Assembly (NCBI GenBank): GCA_012961645.1
Contig: DTYY01000194.1
Coordinates: 1 to 6,492, forward strand
Direction of reading: 5' to 3'
Source: Methanosarcinales archaeon
Lineage (GTDB): Archaea; Halobacteriota; Methanosarcinia; Methanosarcinales; Methanogasteraceae
Length of the DNA: 6,492 nucleotides
This document shows positions 1 through 5,820 of the stretch, piece after piece. Position numbers and translations under genes: made by a program. Numbering within the stretch: the first letter of the stretch is position 1; each line of letters starts with the position of its first letter. A model generated the notes under the pieces. That model saw only the letters and a program-made list of their open reading frames with translations. It ran no database searches and was not told the DNA's origin.

Positions 1-687
1 ACATACAGCGTCAGCGATCGGACGCTCTCTCTTGCCGAGGGCGCAAAGGTGATCGAGAACCCGCTTCCGATCACAGTCACTGATGCCGAAGGAAACAGAA
101 TCGAAGGTGCAAATATAACTCTTATGCGCGAAAGCGGCATCGGTGTGACTCTGAGGTACGTAACAGGTGAGGATGGGAGCGTCATGATCGAGAATCCGGG
201 TGATGGGCGGTATATGCTGGTAGTGGGTGCCCCAGAGTACAGGGAGTATGAGGGCACAACGGTGCTTCCGGCACAGAACATCGATGTCAAGCTCGAGCGG
301 ATAAGTATCAAGGACTATCTGTGCCGAAAGAAAACACAATCGATCAAGAGTGACCTCAAAAGATATTCGTCAGACGTTTTAAGGGAGATTGACAGGAACG
401 GGATCGTATCATCGGATTTCGAGATGTACATCAACAGGGAGTACCGTGCGTGTCTTCTGTACATACTTTCGGAGGAATACCCAAATCTGCGGTTTGTTTC
501 GTCTGATTCGAGATATCTTCTGTATGATGAGTCAAGAATGGTATCCAGACTGATTGAGGCGGCTAAAACGATGGGAAAGGACAGTTATGCCGCTTCTGAC
601 TTTGATATCCCGCTTCCGGCAGAAGAGATCACCCATCTTGCCAGAATCGCTGAAGAACAGGGGGTTCATATCCGGGTGGATGTGTGA
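1..687 (+). CDS. Protein with carboxypeptidase-regulatory-like domain, N-terminus outside window
   Basis: The frame is open from base 1 to a TGA at 685-687. A GTG at 49 could start it, but the in-frame codons before it read as normal protein, so I take the gene as 5'-truncated. Visible residues about 20-85 resemble a carboxypeptidase-regulatory / Ig-like beta-sandwich: a strand reading ITVTDAEGNRIEGANITL, an 'EDGSV' turn, then 'PGDGRYMLVVGAPEY', the classic 'G.Y.l.V..p.Y' ending. The last 125 or so residues are charged, mostly helical by eye, with no membrane segment, and I do not recognise them. Such beta-sandwich domains usually sit in secreted or surface proteins, but no signal peptide can be judged because the start is missing. 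It ends 15 bp before thiC on the same strand, so co-transcription is likely. A role in thiamine metabolism is not indicated by its sequence. Confidence 0.75.
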   Translation, partial: TYSVSDRTLSLAEGAKVIENPLPITVTDAEGNRIEGANITLMRESGIGVTLRYVTGEDGSVMIENPGDGRYMLVVGAPEYREYEGTTVLPAQNIDVKLERISIKDYLCRKKTQSIKSDLKRYSSDVLREIDRNGIVSSDFEMYINREYRACLLYILSEEYPNLRFVSSDSRYLLYDESRMVSRLIEAAKTMGKDSYAASDFDIPLPAEEITHLARIAEEQGVHIRVDV

Positions 688-702
688 CGGGGCGAGACCA
701 AA

Positions 703-1980
703 ATGACGCTGCTTGACCGTGCTCGCAGCCGCGAGATCACCGAAGAGATCAGATGCGTGGCAGATGCTGAAGGGATCGATGCCGAAAAACTGCGGCATAT
801 GGTTGCGTCCGGACGCGTTGTGATCCCGGGTAATATCTGCTCAAGAGCTGCGCCTGTCGGCATAGGCGAGTGCATGCACACAAGGATCAATGCCAATGTC
901 GGGACATCTGTTGATTTTGCTGACGTCGGCGAGGAGATAGAAAAGGCGCGTGTCGTAGTCATGTACGGCGCTGACACTGTGATGGATCTCTCAACGGGCG
1001 GCGATCCGGACGCTGTGCTTGAAGGAGTTCTTGATGCGGTCAGGGTGCCTGTCGGCACGGTCCCGATCTATCGCGTAGTCTGCAGCAGCACGCCGCTTCC
1101 AGATACGAGTGCCGACGATCTTTTTAATGCGGTACGCAGCCATGCAGAGCGCGGCGTGGATTTCATGACGGTTCACGCTGGCGTAAACAGGCATGCGATC
1201 GACTGCCTCATAGAAAGCGGGCGCATAATGGACGTGGTGAGCCGAGGCGGAGCGCTCACCGTTGCATGGATGCAGAGCCACGACTCTGAGAACCCGTTTT
1301 ACGCTGAATACGATTATCTGCTCGAGATTGCACGTGAGTATGATGTCACGCTCAGCCTCGGTGATGGTATGCGCCCTGGCTGCATCGCCGATGCCGGCGA
1401 CCCTGCGATGTTTGCCGAGGTGATCACGCTCGGCAGACTTGTCAGACGTGCGAGAGCAGCCGGCGTCCAGTGCATGGTCGAGGGTCCGGGGCATGTTCCG
1501 ATGAATGACATCGGGCACGGAGTACGCACCACGAAACAGGTATGCGATTTTGCCCCCCTCTACCTGTTAGGTCCGCTCGTCACAGATATTGCGCCGGGTT
1601 ATGACCATATCACCGGTGCGATCGGCGGCGCAATCGCGGGCATGTATGGCGCGGATTTCCTCTGCATGCTCACTCCAGCCGAGCATCTCGCGCTCCCGAC
1701 GATCGATGACATCAGGGAGGGGACGATCGTCACAAAGATCGCCGCCCACGCCGTCGATCTCGTGAAACCAGGCGTACGTGAGCGTGCGCTTGCGCAGGAC
1801 CTGGCGATGGCACTTGCACGAAAGCACCTTGACTGGGATGCGCAGTTTGAGTGCGCAATCGATGGCGAGCGTGCAAGATCGATCCACGAAGCCAGGCTCA
1901 GCAGCGGTGATGCGTGTTCGATGTGCGGAGAACTGTGCGCGATCGAGGTGATGAAGAGAGCGCTGGAAGGGCGTCTTTAG
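703..1980 (+). CDS. thiC: Phosphomethylpyrimidine synthase ThiC (HMP-P synthase)
   Basis: ThiC is a cytoplasmic radical-SAM enzyme that rearranges 5-aminoimidazole ribotide into 4-amino-5-hydroxymethyl-2-methylpyrimidine phosphate, the pyrimidine half of thiamine. Family blocks run in order through the 425 residues: VVIPGN (39-44), [13 protein letters not shown] (89-101), VPVGTVPIY (115-123), FMTVHAGV (154-161), SRGG (180-183), [10 protein letters not shown] (217-226), MVEGPGHVP (258-266), [15 protein letters not shown] (290-304) and TPAEHLALP (324-332). His264 and His302 match the conserved metal-site histidines. The C-terminal cluster motif is C405-x2-C408-x3-C412, one residue tighter than the CX2CX4C of long bacterial ThiC. 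The length fits the short archaeal form without the bacterial N-terminal extension. The ATG start gives the usual 'ITEE' N-terminus. No strong Shine-Dalgarno and a 15-bp gap suggest coupling to the upstream gene. No other thi gene and no room for a TPP riboswitch are visible. Confidence 0.97.
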   Translation: MTLLDRARSREITEEIRCVADAEGIDAEKLRHMVASGRVVIPGNICSRAAPVGIGECMHTRINANVGTSVDFADVGEEIEKARVVVMYGADTVMDLSTGGDPDAVLEGVLDAVRVPVGTVPIYRVVCSSTPLPDTSADDLFNAVRSHAERGVDFMTVHAGVNRHAIDCLIESGRIMDVVSRGGALTVAWMQSHDSENPFYAEYDYLLEIAREYDVTLSLGDGMRPGCIADAGDPAMFAEVITLGRLVRRARAAGVQCMVEGPGHVPMNDIGHGVRTTKQVCDFAPLYLLGPLVTDIAPGYDHITGAIGGAIAGMYGADFLCMLTPAEHLALPTIDDIREGTIVTKIAAHAVDLVKPGVRERALAQDLAMALARKHLDWDAQFECAIDGERARSIHEARLSSGDACSMCGELCAIEVMKRALEGRL

Positions 1981-1986
1981 GTGTTA

Positions 1987-2009
1987 GGTGAACATGAATT
2001 CACTTCACC
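1987..2009. terminator. Inverted repeat between convergent genes, possible terminator
   Basis: GGTGAA (1987-1992) is matched by TTCACC (2004-2009), and a nested alternative pairs GTGAA (1988-1992) with TTCAC (1999-2003). It spans the 19-bp gap between the thiC stop and the stop of the convergent regulator gene, where a two-way terminator would be expected. The stem is short, has no T-tract on either side, and overlaps the last codons of the minus-strand gene, so it may be chance. Confidence 0.25.
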
Positions 2010-2512
2010 AGTTCGAGGCGCTGTCCTTTGACCGCCAGTCTGCATGAACGCCTCGCAACGCCTCTGATGAGTGCCGAACTCATGTCGAGGGCTCTGGATA
2101 ACCCTGCCATTGAGCGATTCCCCTTTTCAACCTCCTTCTCGATCGCATCGACCATTTCGGCGATTTCTACGTCGCTCTTGAATGTTATCATGATCAGATC
2201 GCTCATATCCTTGACCGAACATTGAAAATTCGCATGCATCTTCGAATAAGTCGTTGTATATTCCTTGTCTGGCGTCTTCCCTGGTTCCGGCATCCGCCAC
2301 TGGCTTTCGATCAAGCCGCTCTTTCGCAGGATCTCGAGACTTGGCTTGACGTCCACACCGGTGCTCTCTGATAGTTCCTGTTCGGTCAGCCATCCATCAG
2401 ATAATTTATCAAAAACCTCTTTGTGGGTATTCGAGCCGAAGGTTCGCAGCAACAATACTAAATCAGAAGGGTCGTTTACGAGTTTTGTTCGCTTTCCCAT
2501 CGGCACTGCCAT
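2000..2512 (-). CDS. Archaeal winged-helix (ArsR-like) transcriptional regulator
   Basis: This 170-residue protein is a predicted cytoplasmic DNA-binding regulator. Residues about 28-85 form a winged helix: 'HKEVFDKLSDGWLTEQELSE' for the first helices, 'VDVKPSLEILRKSGLIESQW' for the recognition helix and first wing strand, then a proline-rich wing tip and 'DKEYTTTYS'. Residues 95-130 are an amphipathic, probably helical region suited to dimerisation. Residues 132-165 (GNRSMAGLSRALDMSSALIR and following) resemble a second helix-turn-helix, so the protein may have two. From memory, methanogens carry similar proteins beginning 'LVNDPSDLV', annotated as ArsR family; that is recall, not a search. 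The ATG at 2512 is preceded by an AGGT that overlaps the stop of the 91-residue gene 10 bp upstream; a second Met at residue 5 lacks a ribosome site. It is last in the tubulin-homologue operon and may regulate it or distant genes. No ligand-binding Cys/His cluster like that of metal-sensing ArsR is seen. Confidence 0.85.
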   Translation of the reverse strand: MAVPMGKRTKLVNDPSDLVLLLRTFGSNTHKEVFDKLSDGWLTEQELSESTGVDVKPSLEILRKSGLIESQWRMPEPGKTPDKEYTTTYSKMHANFQCSVKDMSDLIMITFKSDVEIAEMVDAIEKEVEKGNRSMAGLSRALDMSSALIRGVARRSCRLAVKGQRLELVK

Positions 2513-2522
2513 ATTTAACTAC

Positions 2523-2798
2523 CTATATCCTTGCCAGATTGTCCAGAAAAGCCCTCGCATCGGTCTCATCACCATGCACAAAAACAATATTCATTTCACT
2601 GTTCATTTCGATCACCATTTTGTCAAGCAACTTTCTTCTTGCACGAACCCTAATATTGTTTTCGGTGTACATGCGGCTTGCATCGCTGTAGTACAGATCG
2701 CGACCCTCTTCGACGCGGGATACCTTAAAACCCATTTTTGCCAGCGTATCGGCGATATTTGCCAGTGTAATATCCTCCTCGTATCGCCTTATGATCAC
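2523..2798 (-). CDS. Conserved-looking 91-residue protein of unknown function
   Basis: I do not recognise the family. The product is 91 residues, soluble, and looks like a compact alpha/beta fold: 'MIIRRYEEDI' (strand), 'TLANIADTLAKMGFKV' (helix then strand), a charged turn, 'NNIRVRARRKLLDKMVIEMN' (two strands around a basic turn), 'MNIVFVHGD' (strand), and a closing helix 'ARAFLDNLARI'. The order is roughly beta-alpha-beta-beta-beta-alpha. The start is GTG at 2798, chosen because GAGGTG lies four bases upstream; the overlapping ATG one base away leads straight into TGA. It sits 45 bp after the tubulin homologue and 10 bp before the regulator, so it is probably translated with the regulator. 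Being encoded between them suggests a small partner protein, but its sequence shows no catalytic motif or metal site. Confidence 0.8.
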   Translation of the reverse strand: MIIRRYEEDITLANIADTLAKMGFKVSRVEEGRDLYYSDASRMYTENNIRVRARRKLLDKMVIEMNSEMNIVFVHGDETDARAFLDNLARI

Positions 2799-2802
2799 AT
2801 TG

Positions 2803-2808
2803 CACCTC
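2803..2808 (-). promoter_or_regulatory. Strong ribosome binding site deciding a GTG start
   Basis: The minus strand reads GAGGTG, an excellent match to the archaeal anti-SD complement GGAGGTGATC, with four bases to the GTG at 2798. It fixes the start of the 91-residue gene at a GTG rather than any downstream ATG. Confidence 0.75.
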
Positions 2809-2841
2809 TTTTGTTGGCAAATGTCCGAATAGATTTACGGG

Positions 2842-2852
2842 ATTTAATATAT
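2842..2852 (-). promoter_or_regulatory. Candidate internal TATA box for the 91-residue/regulator gene pair
   Basis: On the minus strand ATATATTAAAT overlaps the stop codon of the tubulin homologue. An archaeal start about 25 bp downstream would fall near 2820, leaving a short leader that contains the ribosome site at 2803-2808. This could let the last two genes be expressed separately from the operon. It rests on A/T-rich sequence and spacing alone. Confidence 0.3.
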
Positions 2853-3941
2853 CGGCTCAAGCTCATCTATGTGGGCAAAAGCATCATCGAGCTGTTTCTT
2901 TGATTGCTCCCGCTTGTCCATCTCAAAACGAATCGCATTCGCTGCAGTAGCGTACAATTTCTCAAGTTCTGGGACCGAATTCAGAGTGAATAGCGATAAA
3001 ACCTTTGGTCTGCCCTTTTTAACAAGAACACCCTTGAAAACCTGTCCGACCTCCGTAGATAGCTCCTCAACGGTCTTGGTAATCAGATCGAGATCGAGAT
3101 ATTTCTTGTCACCCTTGATGATCAGCATCGCGCGGGCGCCTTCATCGTACACATTCGCAGGGAAGAGAAGCCCGCTAGGTTTGAAACTTCCGAGAATCGC
3201 AGACTTGATCGTGCCATCCTTGGTCGCCTCGTAGTAGCCCATGGTCCCGATACCGATTCCGCCGTTCATCACCGTCTTCAGATCGCCGAGATCGGTGACC
3301 ATCAGCATCTCGCTGTTGAGCGCCTCAATCATGAACAGTACCCGCCTTGCGACCGTGGTGTTGATCTTGTCGTAAGCGGACTTGATGTCGCCAGCATATT
3401 TCTTCAGATACTGGTTATCCACAAGCAGTATCCCGTTGGGGCGCTCCTCGACGAGTTCCCGTATACAGAAAGCCGTATTCTGCATGAATATAGAACCTTC
3501 TTCTCTGAACGGGAGTACCATGATGCAGATGATCTGAGCATTGTATGCTTTCTTCAGTTCCTTCACAAGAAGCGGTGCAAATGAGGATCCGCTCCCGCCG
3601 GCAGCGGATGTGATGAGAAATATGAGCTCGAACGACCCTCTTTTGTCGATTTCGCTCATAATCTGCTCTTTGTTGTCCTCAAAAACTTTCTTTCCAAGTG
3701 TGCGGTTTGCACCGACGCCGTGAAGGTGTGGGACATGAAACCGATCCCGGGCAAGCGTGTCTGTCAGACCTTTTAGATCATTGATCGCTGTATTGACTGC
3801 GATCGTCTTGACCGACGCGGGAAATTTCTGACGCGAGTAATATTTTGCAAACGTACCGCCGCTTCCGAATGCCTCGCGATTGACCGCATCAAGCACCCGG
3901 TTTCCACACTGCCCGAGCCCGAGAATGAGTATGTTCAGCAT
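2844..3941 (-). CDS. Divergent tubulin/FtsZ-superfamily GTPase (noncanonical, CetZ/FtsZ-like)
   Basis: This 365-residue protein has the tubulin/FtsZ layout. The T1 loop is GLGQCGNR (8-15), closer to the tubulin 'GQCGNQ' than to FtsZ 'GGAGxN'. The T3 region is AVNT (48-51). The T4 glycine loop is AGGSGSS (114-120), where the signature is [SAG]GGTG[SA]G, so Thr is Ser and the last Gly is Ser. The T5/T6 region is 'PFREEG' (144-149) and 'GILLVDN' (170-176). The T7 loop is VTDLGDLKTVM (215-225): both acidic catalytic residues (Asp217, Asp220) are kept, but the usual Asn two before the first Asp is Val215. The second domain and a charged C-terminal helix (about 335-360) follow. The length is normal for FtsZ/CetZ. 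Known members form GTP-dependent filaments for division or cell shape; this one is probably cytoplasmic and may polymerise, though the altered T4 loop makes activity uncertain. It follows the surface-protein gene by 16 bp, with only a weak ribosome site, suggesting coupling. Classical FtsZ1/FtsZ2 is unlikely; a separate archaeal FtsZ-like clade is more probable. Confidence 0.9.
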   Translation of the reverse strand: MLNILILGLGQCGNRVLDAVNREAFGSGGTFAKYYSRQKFPASVKTIAVNTAINDLKGLTDTLARDRFHVPHLHGVGANRTLGKKVFEDNKEQIMSEIDKRGSFELIFLITSAAGGSGSSFAPLLVKELKKAYNAQIICIMVLPFREEGSIFMQNTAFCIRELVEERPNGILLVDNQYLKKYAGDIKSAYDKINTTVARRVLFMIEALNSEMLMVTDLGDLKTVMNGGIGIGTMGYYEATKDGTIKSAILGSFKPSGLLFPANVYDEGARAMLIIKGDKKYLDLDLITKTVEELSTEVGQVFKGVLVKKGRPKVLSLFTLNSVPELEKLYATAANAIRFEMDKREQSKKQLDDAFAHIDELEPIY

Positions 3942-3957
3942 ATTTTTCGTCTCTTAC

Positions 3958-5127
3958 CTAAAATGAATATTCTCTGCGTCTTTTTATGAGCCATAACAGT
4001 AATAAGAGTATCGGGATCGCTGCCAGAATATATATGTAATATTTATCAAAACCTGACCGCTCTGCCCAGAACTCGGCACTCGTGCTCGCTTCATCATCAG
4101 CCCACAGCACATCCATCTCGATTATGTGCTTTCCAGGCTCGTAAGCGATCAGCATGACCTCATACTCCTCGTAATCGCCGGGTTTGATCGATTCGTACAC
4201 AGGATCGATCTCGCCATCCACCACACGCAGATCATCAGGCAGACGGCTCTTGGTGGTGACCCTGCCGGTGGTGGCGTTTCCGATATTATCGATCCTGATG
4301 GTCGCAGGGAATCTTTCGCCGCAGATCATGACATCGTCGCCAGACTCAATCGTGATCTTAATCTCGAGTTTTGGCACCGAAACCGCCTTTGCCGCGATCA
4401 CGAGCACGCTGCTTGAGGATTCGGATGAATACGATGCGCCTGACTCGCTCTTGTAATTCAGCAGGGTCGGGGTCAGTTCGTACGTCCCTGGCTCGGCATC
4501 GACTATCTTGAGATCGTAACTGACCCGTTCTGTTGCTCCTGCCGCTATATCATCAAGGGTGGCAGGGCAACCCTCTTTGTACGTCCCTTTGATCGTTGGT
4601 TCGTCCAGATTGATCTCTTTGGCAGTCCCGTTACCATCGTTCTTGATCTTGAGCGTGACCTTGACCGTCTGACCCTGCTGCACACTGGAAATGTCAAGCG
4701 TTCTTGCAATCTCGAGTTTTGGCACAGTTACCGCTTCGGTCTCAGCCTCTTCGGGTTCAAACTCATAGTAATTGCTCACTCGCCATTCATCAGGTCCTTT
4801 GACTTCGAAGAAGACCGTCTTGCCCTGCACCGAGATCACCTCGATATATATAGAGATGCCGTCGCGAGTCTCGTATTTGAGCGGAGTATCGCCCTTGAAT
4901 ACTGTGTAAGTTTTTTCAGGCAACATATAACTCGATATACGGAACTTTGCAGAGTCAACGGTAGCTTCTTTCACCTCGACGACCTCTATTTTTATGTCAT
5001 AGTTGATCTCTATCCCTTCGTTGACCCTCAGATACTGCCCAAATATTATATGATCTGTTGCCGTAGCCATCATTGAATATGCCAGCATAAAAAGAGTTGC
5101 GATCACCAGAATCCTGCCGCCATTCAT
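3958..5127 (-). CDS. Secreted, C-terminally membrane-anchored protein with two CARDB-like domains (COG1361/S-layer-like)
   Basis: Residues 1-24 look like a signal peptide (short basic start, hydrophobic 'ILVIATLFMLAYSMMATA'). Residues about 25-125 are beta-rich and resemble the small beta domain at the front of archaeal S-layer-related proteins. Two tandem CARDB-like (cell-adhesion-related, Ig-fold) domains follow, about 132-245 and 248-355, each opening with V-x-VPKLEI and holding an N-glycosylation sequon (NGT at 166, NAT at 284). A Ser-rich linker (residues 227-240) separates them. A membrane helix at about 363-381 is followed by basic 'KRRR', placing the bulk outside the cell and a seven-residue tail inside. 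The ATG at 5127 lies about 23 bp after a TATA box, so the mRNA may be leaderless. It heads the operon with the tubulin homologue. A role in the envelope or adhesion is family-based; a link to the filament protein is inferred from position only. Confidence 0.85.
   Translation of the reverse strand: MNGGRILVIATLFMLAYSMMATATDHIIFGQYLRVNEGIEINYDIKIEVVEVKEATVDSAKFRISSYMLPEKTYTVFKGDTPLKYETRDGISIYIEVISVQGKTVFFEVKGPDEWRVSNYYEFEPEEAETEAVTVPKLEIARTLDISSVQQGQTVKVTLKIKNDGNGTAKEINLDEPTIKGTYKEGCPATLDDIAAGATERVSYDLKIVDAEPGTYELTPTLLNYKSESGASYSSESSSSVLVIAAKAVSVPKLEIKITIESGDDVMICGERFPATIRIDNIGNATTGRVTTKSRLPDDLRVVDGEIDPVYESIKPGDYEEYEVMLIAYEPGKHIIEMDVLWADDEASTSAEFWAERSGFDKYYIYILAAIPILLLLLWLIKRRREYSF
4360..4377 (-). 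repeat. 18-bp direct repeat unit, second CARDB-like domain
   Basis: This unit is identical base for base to 4708-4725. The offset is 348 bp, exactly 116 codons, and it encodes VPKLEI plus flanking positions at the start of the second CARDB-like domain. It marks an internal tandem duplication of a 116-residue domain. The rest of the two domains has diverged, so the retained identity may reflect conversion or constraint at the domain boundary. Confidence 0.8.
4708..4725 (-). repeat. 18-bp direct repeat unit, first CARDB-like domain
   Basis: Partner of the unit at 4360-4377. It encodes the matching VPKLEI entry of the first CARDB-like domain. Confidence 0.8.
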
Positions 5128-5140
5128 TGATATCAGACTG

Positions 5141-5159
5141 CTATTTTATATTTTATAAA
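5141..5159 (-). promoter_or_regulatory. Archaeal TATA box for the surface protein/tubulin operon
   Basis: The minus strand reads TTTATAAAATATAAAATAG, the most A/T-rich run in the region and close to the archaeal TATA consensus. Its centre is about 23 bp before the ATG at 5127, which would place the transcription start at or next to the start codon. That agrees with the lack of any ribosome binding site there. The box is nearly symmetric in composition, so it could also fire toward the plus-strand operon. Confidence 0.7.
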
Positions 5160-5173
5160 CCTTGCGAAGAATG

Positions 5174-5272
5174 AGGCTGACGCCTATTTGTGGTAATTCA
5201 AGATGAACACAACCCACAAACCATTTGGGCAAACGCCCGGAAAGTCTGAGGTGGTAACGTCGGCACACCACA
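5174..5272 (+). ncRNA. Candidate structured leader or small RNA with four successive stems
   Basis: In the 243-bp divergent intergenic region four perfect stems follow one another: AGGC/GCCT (5174-5177 with 5182-5185, 4-nt loop), TTTGTGG/CCACAAA (5187-5193 with 5214-5220), GGGC/GCCC (5227-5230 with 5235-5238, AAAC loop, extendable by two G-T pairs), and GTGGT/ACCAC (5251-5255 with 5267-5271). The second and fourth stems share the GTGG/CCAC core, so their arms can swap: 5189-5193 can pair with 5268-5272, and 5251-5254 with 5214-5217. It lies upstream of the V4R-like operon, where a leader of up to about 190 nt could contain it. It matches no riboswitch or sRNA class I know. The stems have the same pairing on either strand, so the strand is a guess. 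Confidence 0.3.
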
Positions 5273-5359
5273 CATCATGCAACAGTCCCGGTAAACTTAT
5301 GTATCGATTATGTCCAGATTACACAATCACATTACAGTGTTTATGGCTTCCAAAATAAC

Positions 5360-5364
5360 AGGAG
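5360..5364 (+). promoter_or_regulatory. Ribosome binding site of the first V4R-like gene
   Basis: AGGAG lies six bases before the ATG at 5371. It favours this start over the in-frame Met at codon 5, which has no such site. Confidence 0.7.
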
Positions 5365-5370
5365 ATTTCG

Positions 5371-5820
5371 ATGACCGATGGTATGGATTATCTGCACCGC
5401 ACATTCATGGGACTCGGGACAGCAGTCAGCGAACTGTTCGGAAAATCGAGTCAGGAGCTGACAAACCTGTTCACTTCGTATATCGGTGATGAAATCGGCA
5501 AAATGCTCCTCGAGAAGGGGCTGGTGAGCAGGGATACGCCGATGCCAGAGTTGATCGAGATTCTTGCACGCGAGCTTGAGTTCGGAGGGCGATTCGAGAT
5601 CACCGCGGACAGCGATTCGGTCACTCTCAAGATCATGGACTGCAATGTCTGTCCGACGAAGTTTGGAGGCGCGACCTTTGAGACGTCTGTATGTCCGATT
5701 CCCGGAATCATCAGGGGCGCCATCGATGCCGTGAAAGGTACAAGCGGCGAGGGTTATGCAAAACTCAAGCCGGGGGAGGGGTGTGAGGTGATAGCAATGA
5801 TCGAGGAGGTGGAATCATGA
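5371..5820 (+). CDS. Small Cys-rich V4R-like protein, first paralogue
   Basis: This 149-residue soluble protein has an N-terminal helical half (about 1-70) and a C-terminal alpha/beta half with spaced cysteines: C91-x2-C94, C108 in 'VCPIPG', and C138 in 'PGEGCEV'. The late 'G-x-C' followed by a hydrophobic strand, and 'CPIPGIIRGAIDAV' as a Cys-led helix, resemble V4R (4-vinyl reductase) domains of methanogen proteins, which bind small hydrophobic ligands or metal. The methanogen output domain family MetOD1 is an alternative with similar features. The next gene is a paralogue: both share 'MPE-[LF]-IE-x-LAR' (58-67 here) and three Cys stations at matching spacing. The cysteines suggest metal binding or a redox-sensitive site, which is inference. 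The end overlaps the next gene by ATGA, so the two are translationally coupled and probably form a complex. The family assignment is tentative; the coding call is firm. Confidence 0.85.
   Translation: MTDGMDYLHRTFMGLGTAVSELFGKSSQELTNLFTSYIGDEIGKMLLEKGLVSRDTPMPELIEILARELEFGGRFEITADSDSVTLKIMDCNVCPTKFGGATFETSVCPIPGIIRGAIDAVKGTSGEGYAKLKPGEGCEVIAMIEEVES
5805..5810 (+). promoter_or_regulatory. Near-perfect ribosome binding site inside the preceding gene
   Basis: GGAGGT lies six bases before the ATG at 5817, within the last codons of the first paralogue. Together with the ATGA overlap it indicates high and coupled translation of the second paralogue. Confidence 0.8.

Noticed and set aside
49..687. 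GTG at 49 as the true start of the first gene
   Set aside because: The frame stays open to base 1 and the preceding codons read smoothly into the same beta-strand region, so a truncated gene is more likely.
688..702. TPP riboswitch before thiC
   Set aside because: Only 15 bp separate the genes and no thi-box motif is present there or in the coding sequence just upstream.
991..1518. Long open frame of 175 codons antisense to thiC
   Set aside because: It lies wholly opposite strongly conserved ThiC motifs, its product has unnatural composition, and it has no start signals. It is a codon-bias shadow.
2265..2903. Plus-strand open frame of 212 codons crossing three minus-strand genes
   Set aside because: It runs antisense through the regulator, the 91-residue gene and the end of the tubulin homologue, which have ribosome sites and family-like sequence. 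The plus-strand product looks random.
2844..3941. Classical division protein FtsZ1 or FtsZ2
   Set aside because: The T1, T4 and T7 loops differ from the near-invariant FtsZ signatures, so a separate FtsZ-like group is the safer call.
5198..5250. C/D box small RNA (AAGATGA near 5200, CTGA near 5246)
   Set aside because: The C-box match is imperfect and no internal C'/D' boxes lie between the two motifs, so the spacing alone is not convincing.
5251..5275. H/ACA small RNA (stem GTGGT/ACCAC followed by ACA)
   Set aside because: The stem is only 5 bp, with no kink-turn motif and no recognisable pseudouridylation pocket.
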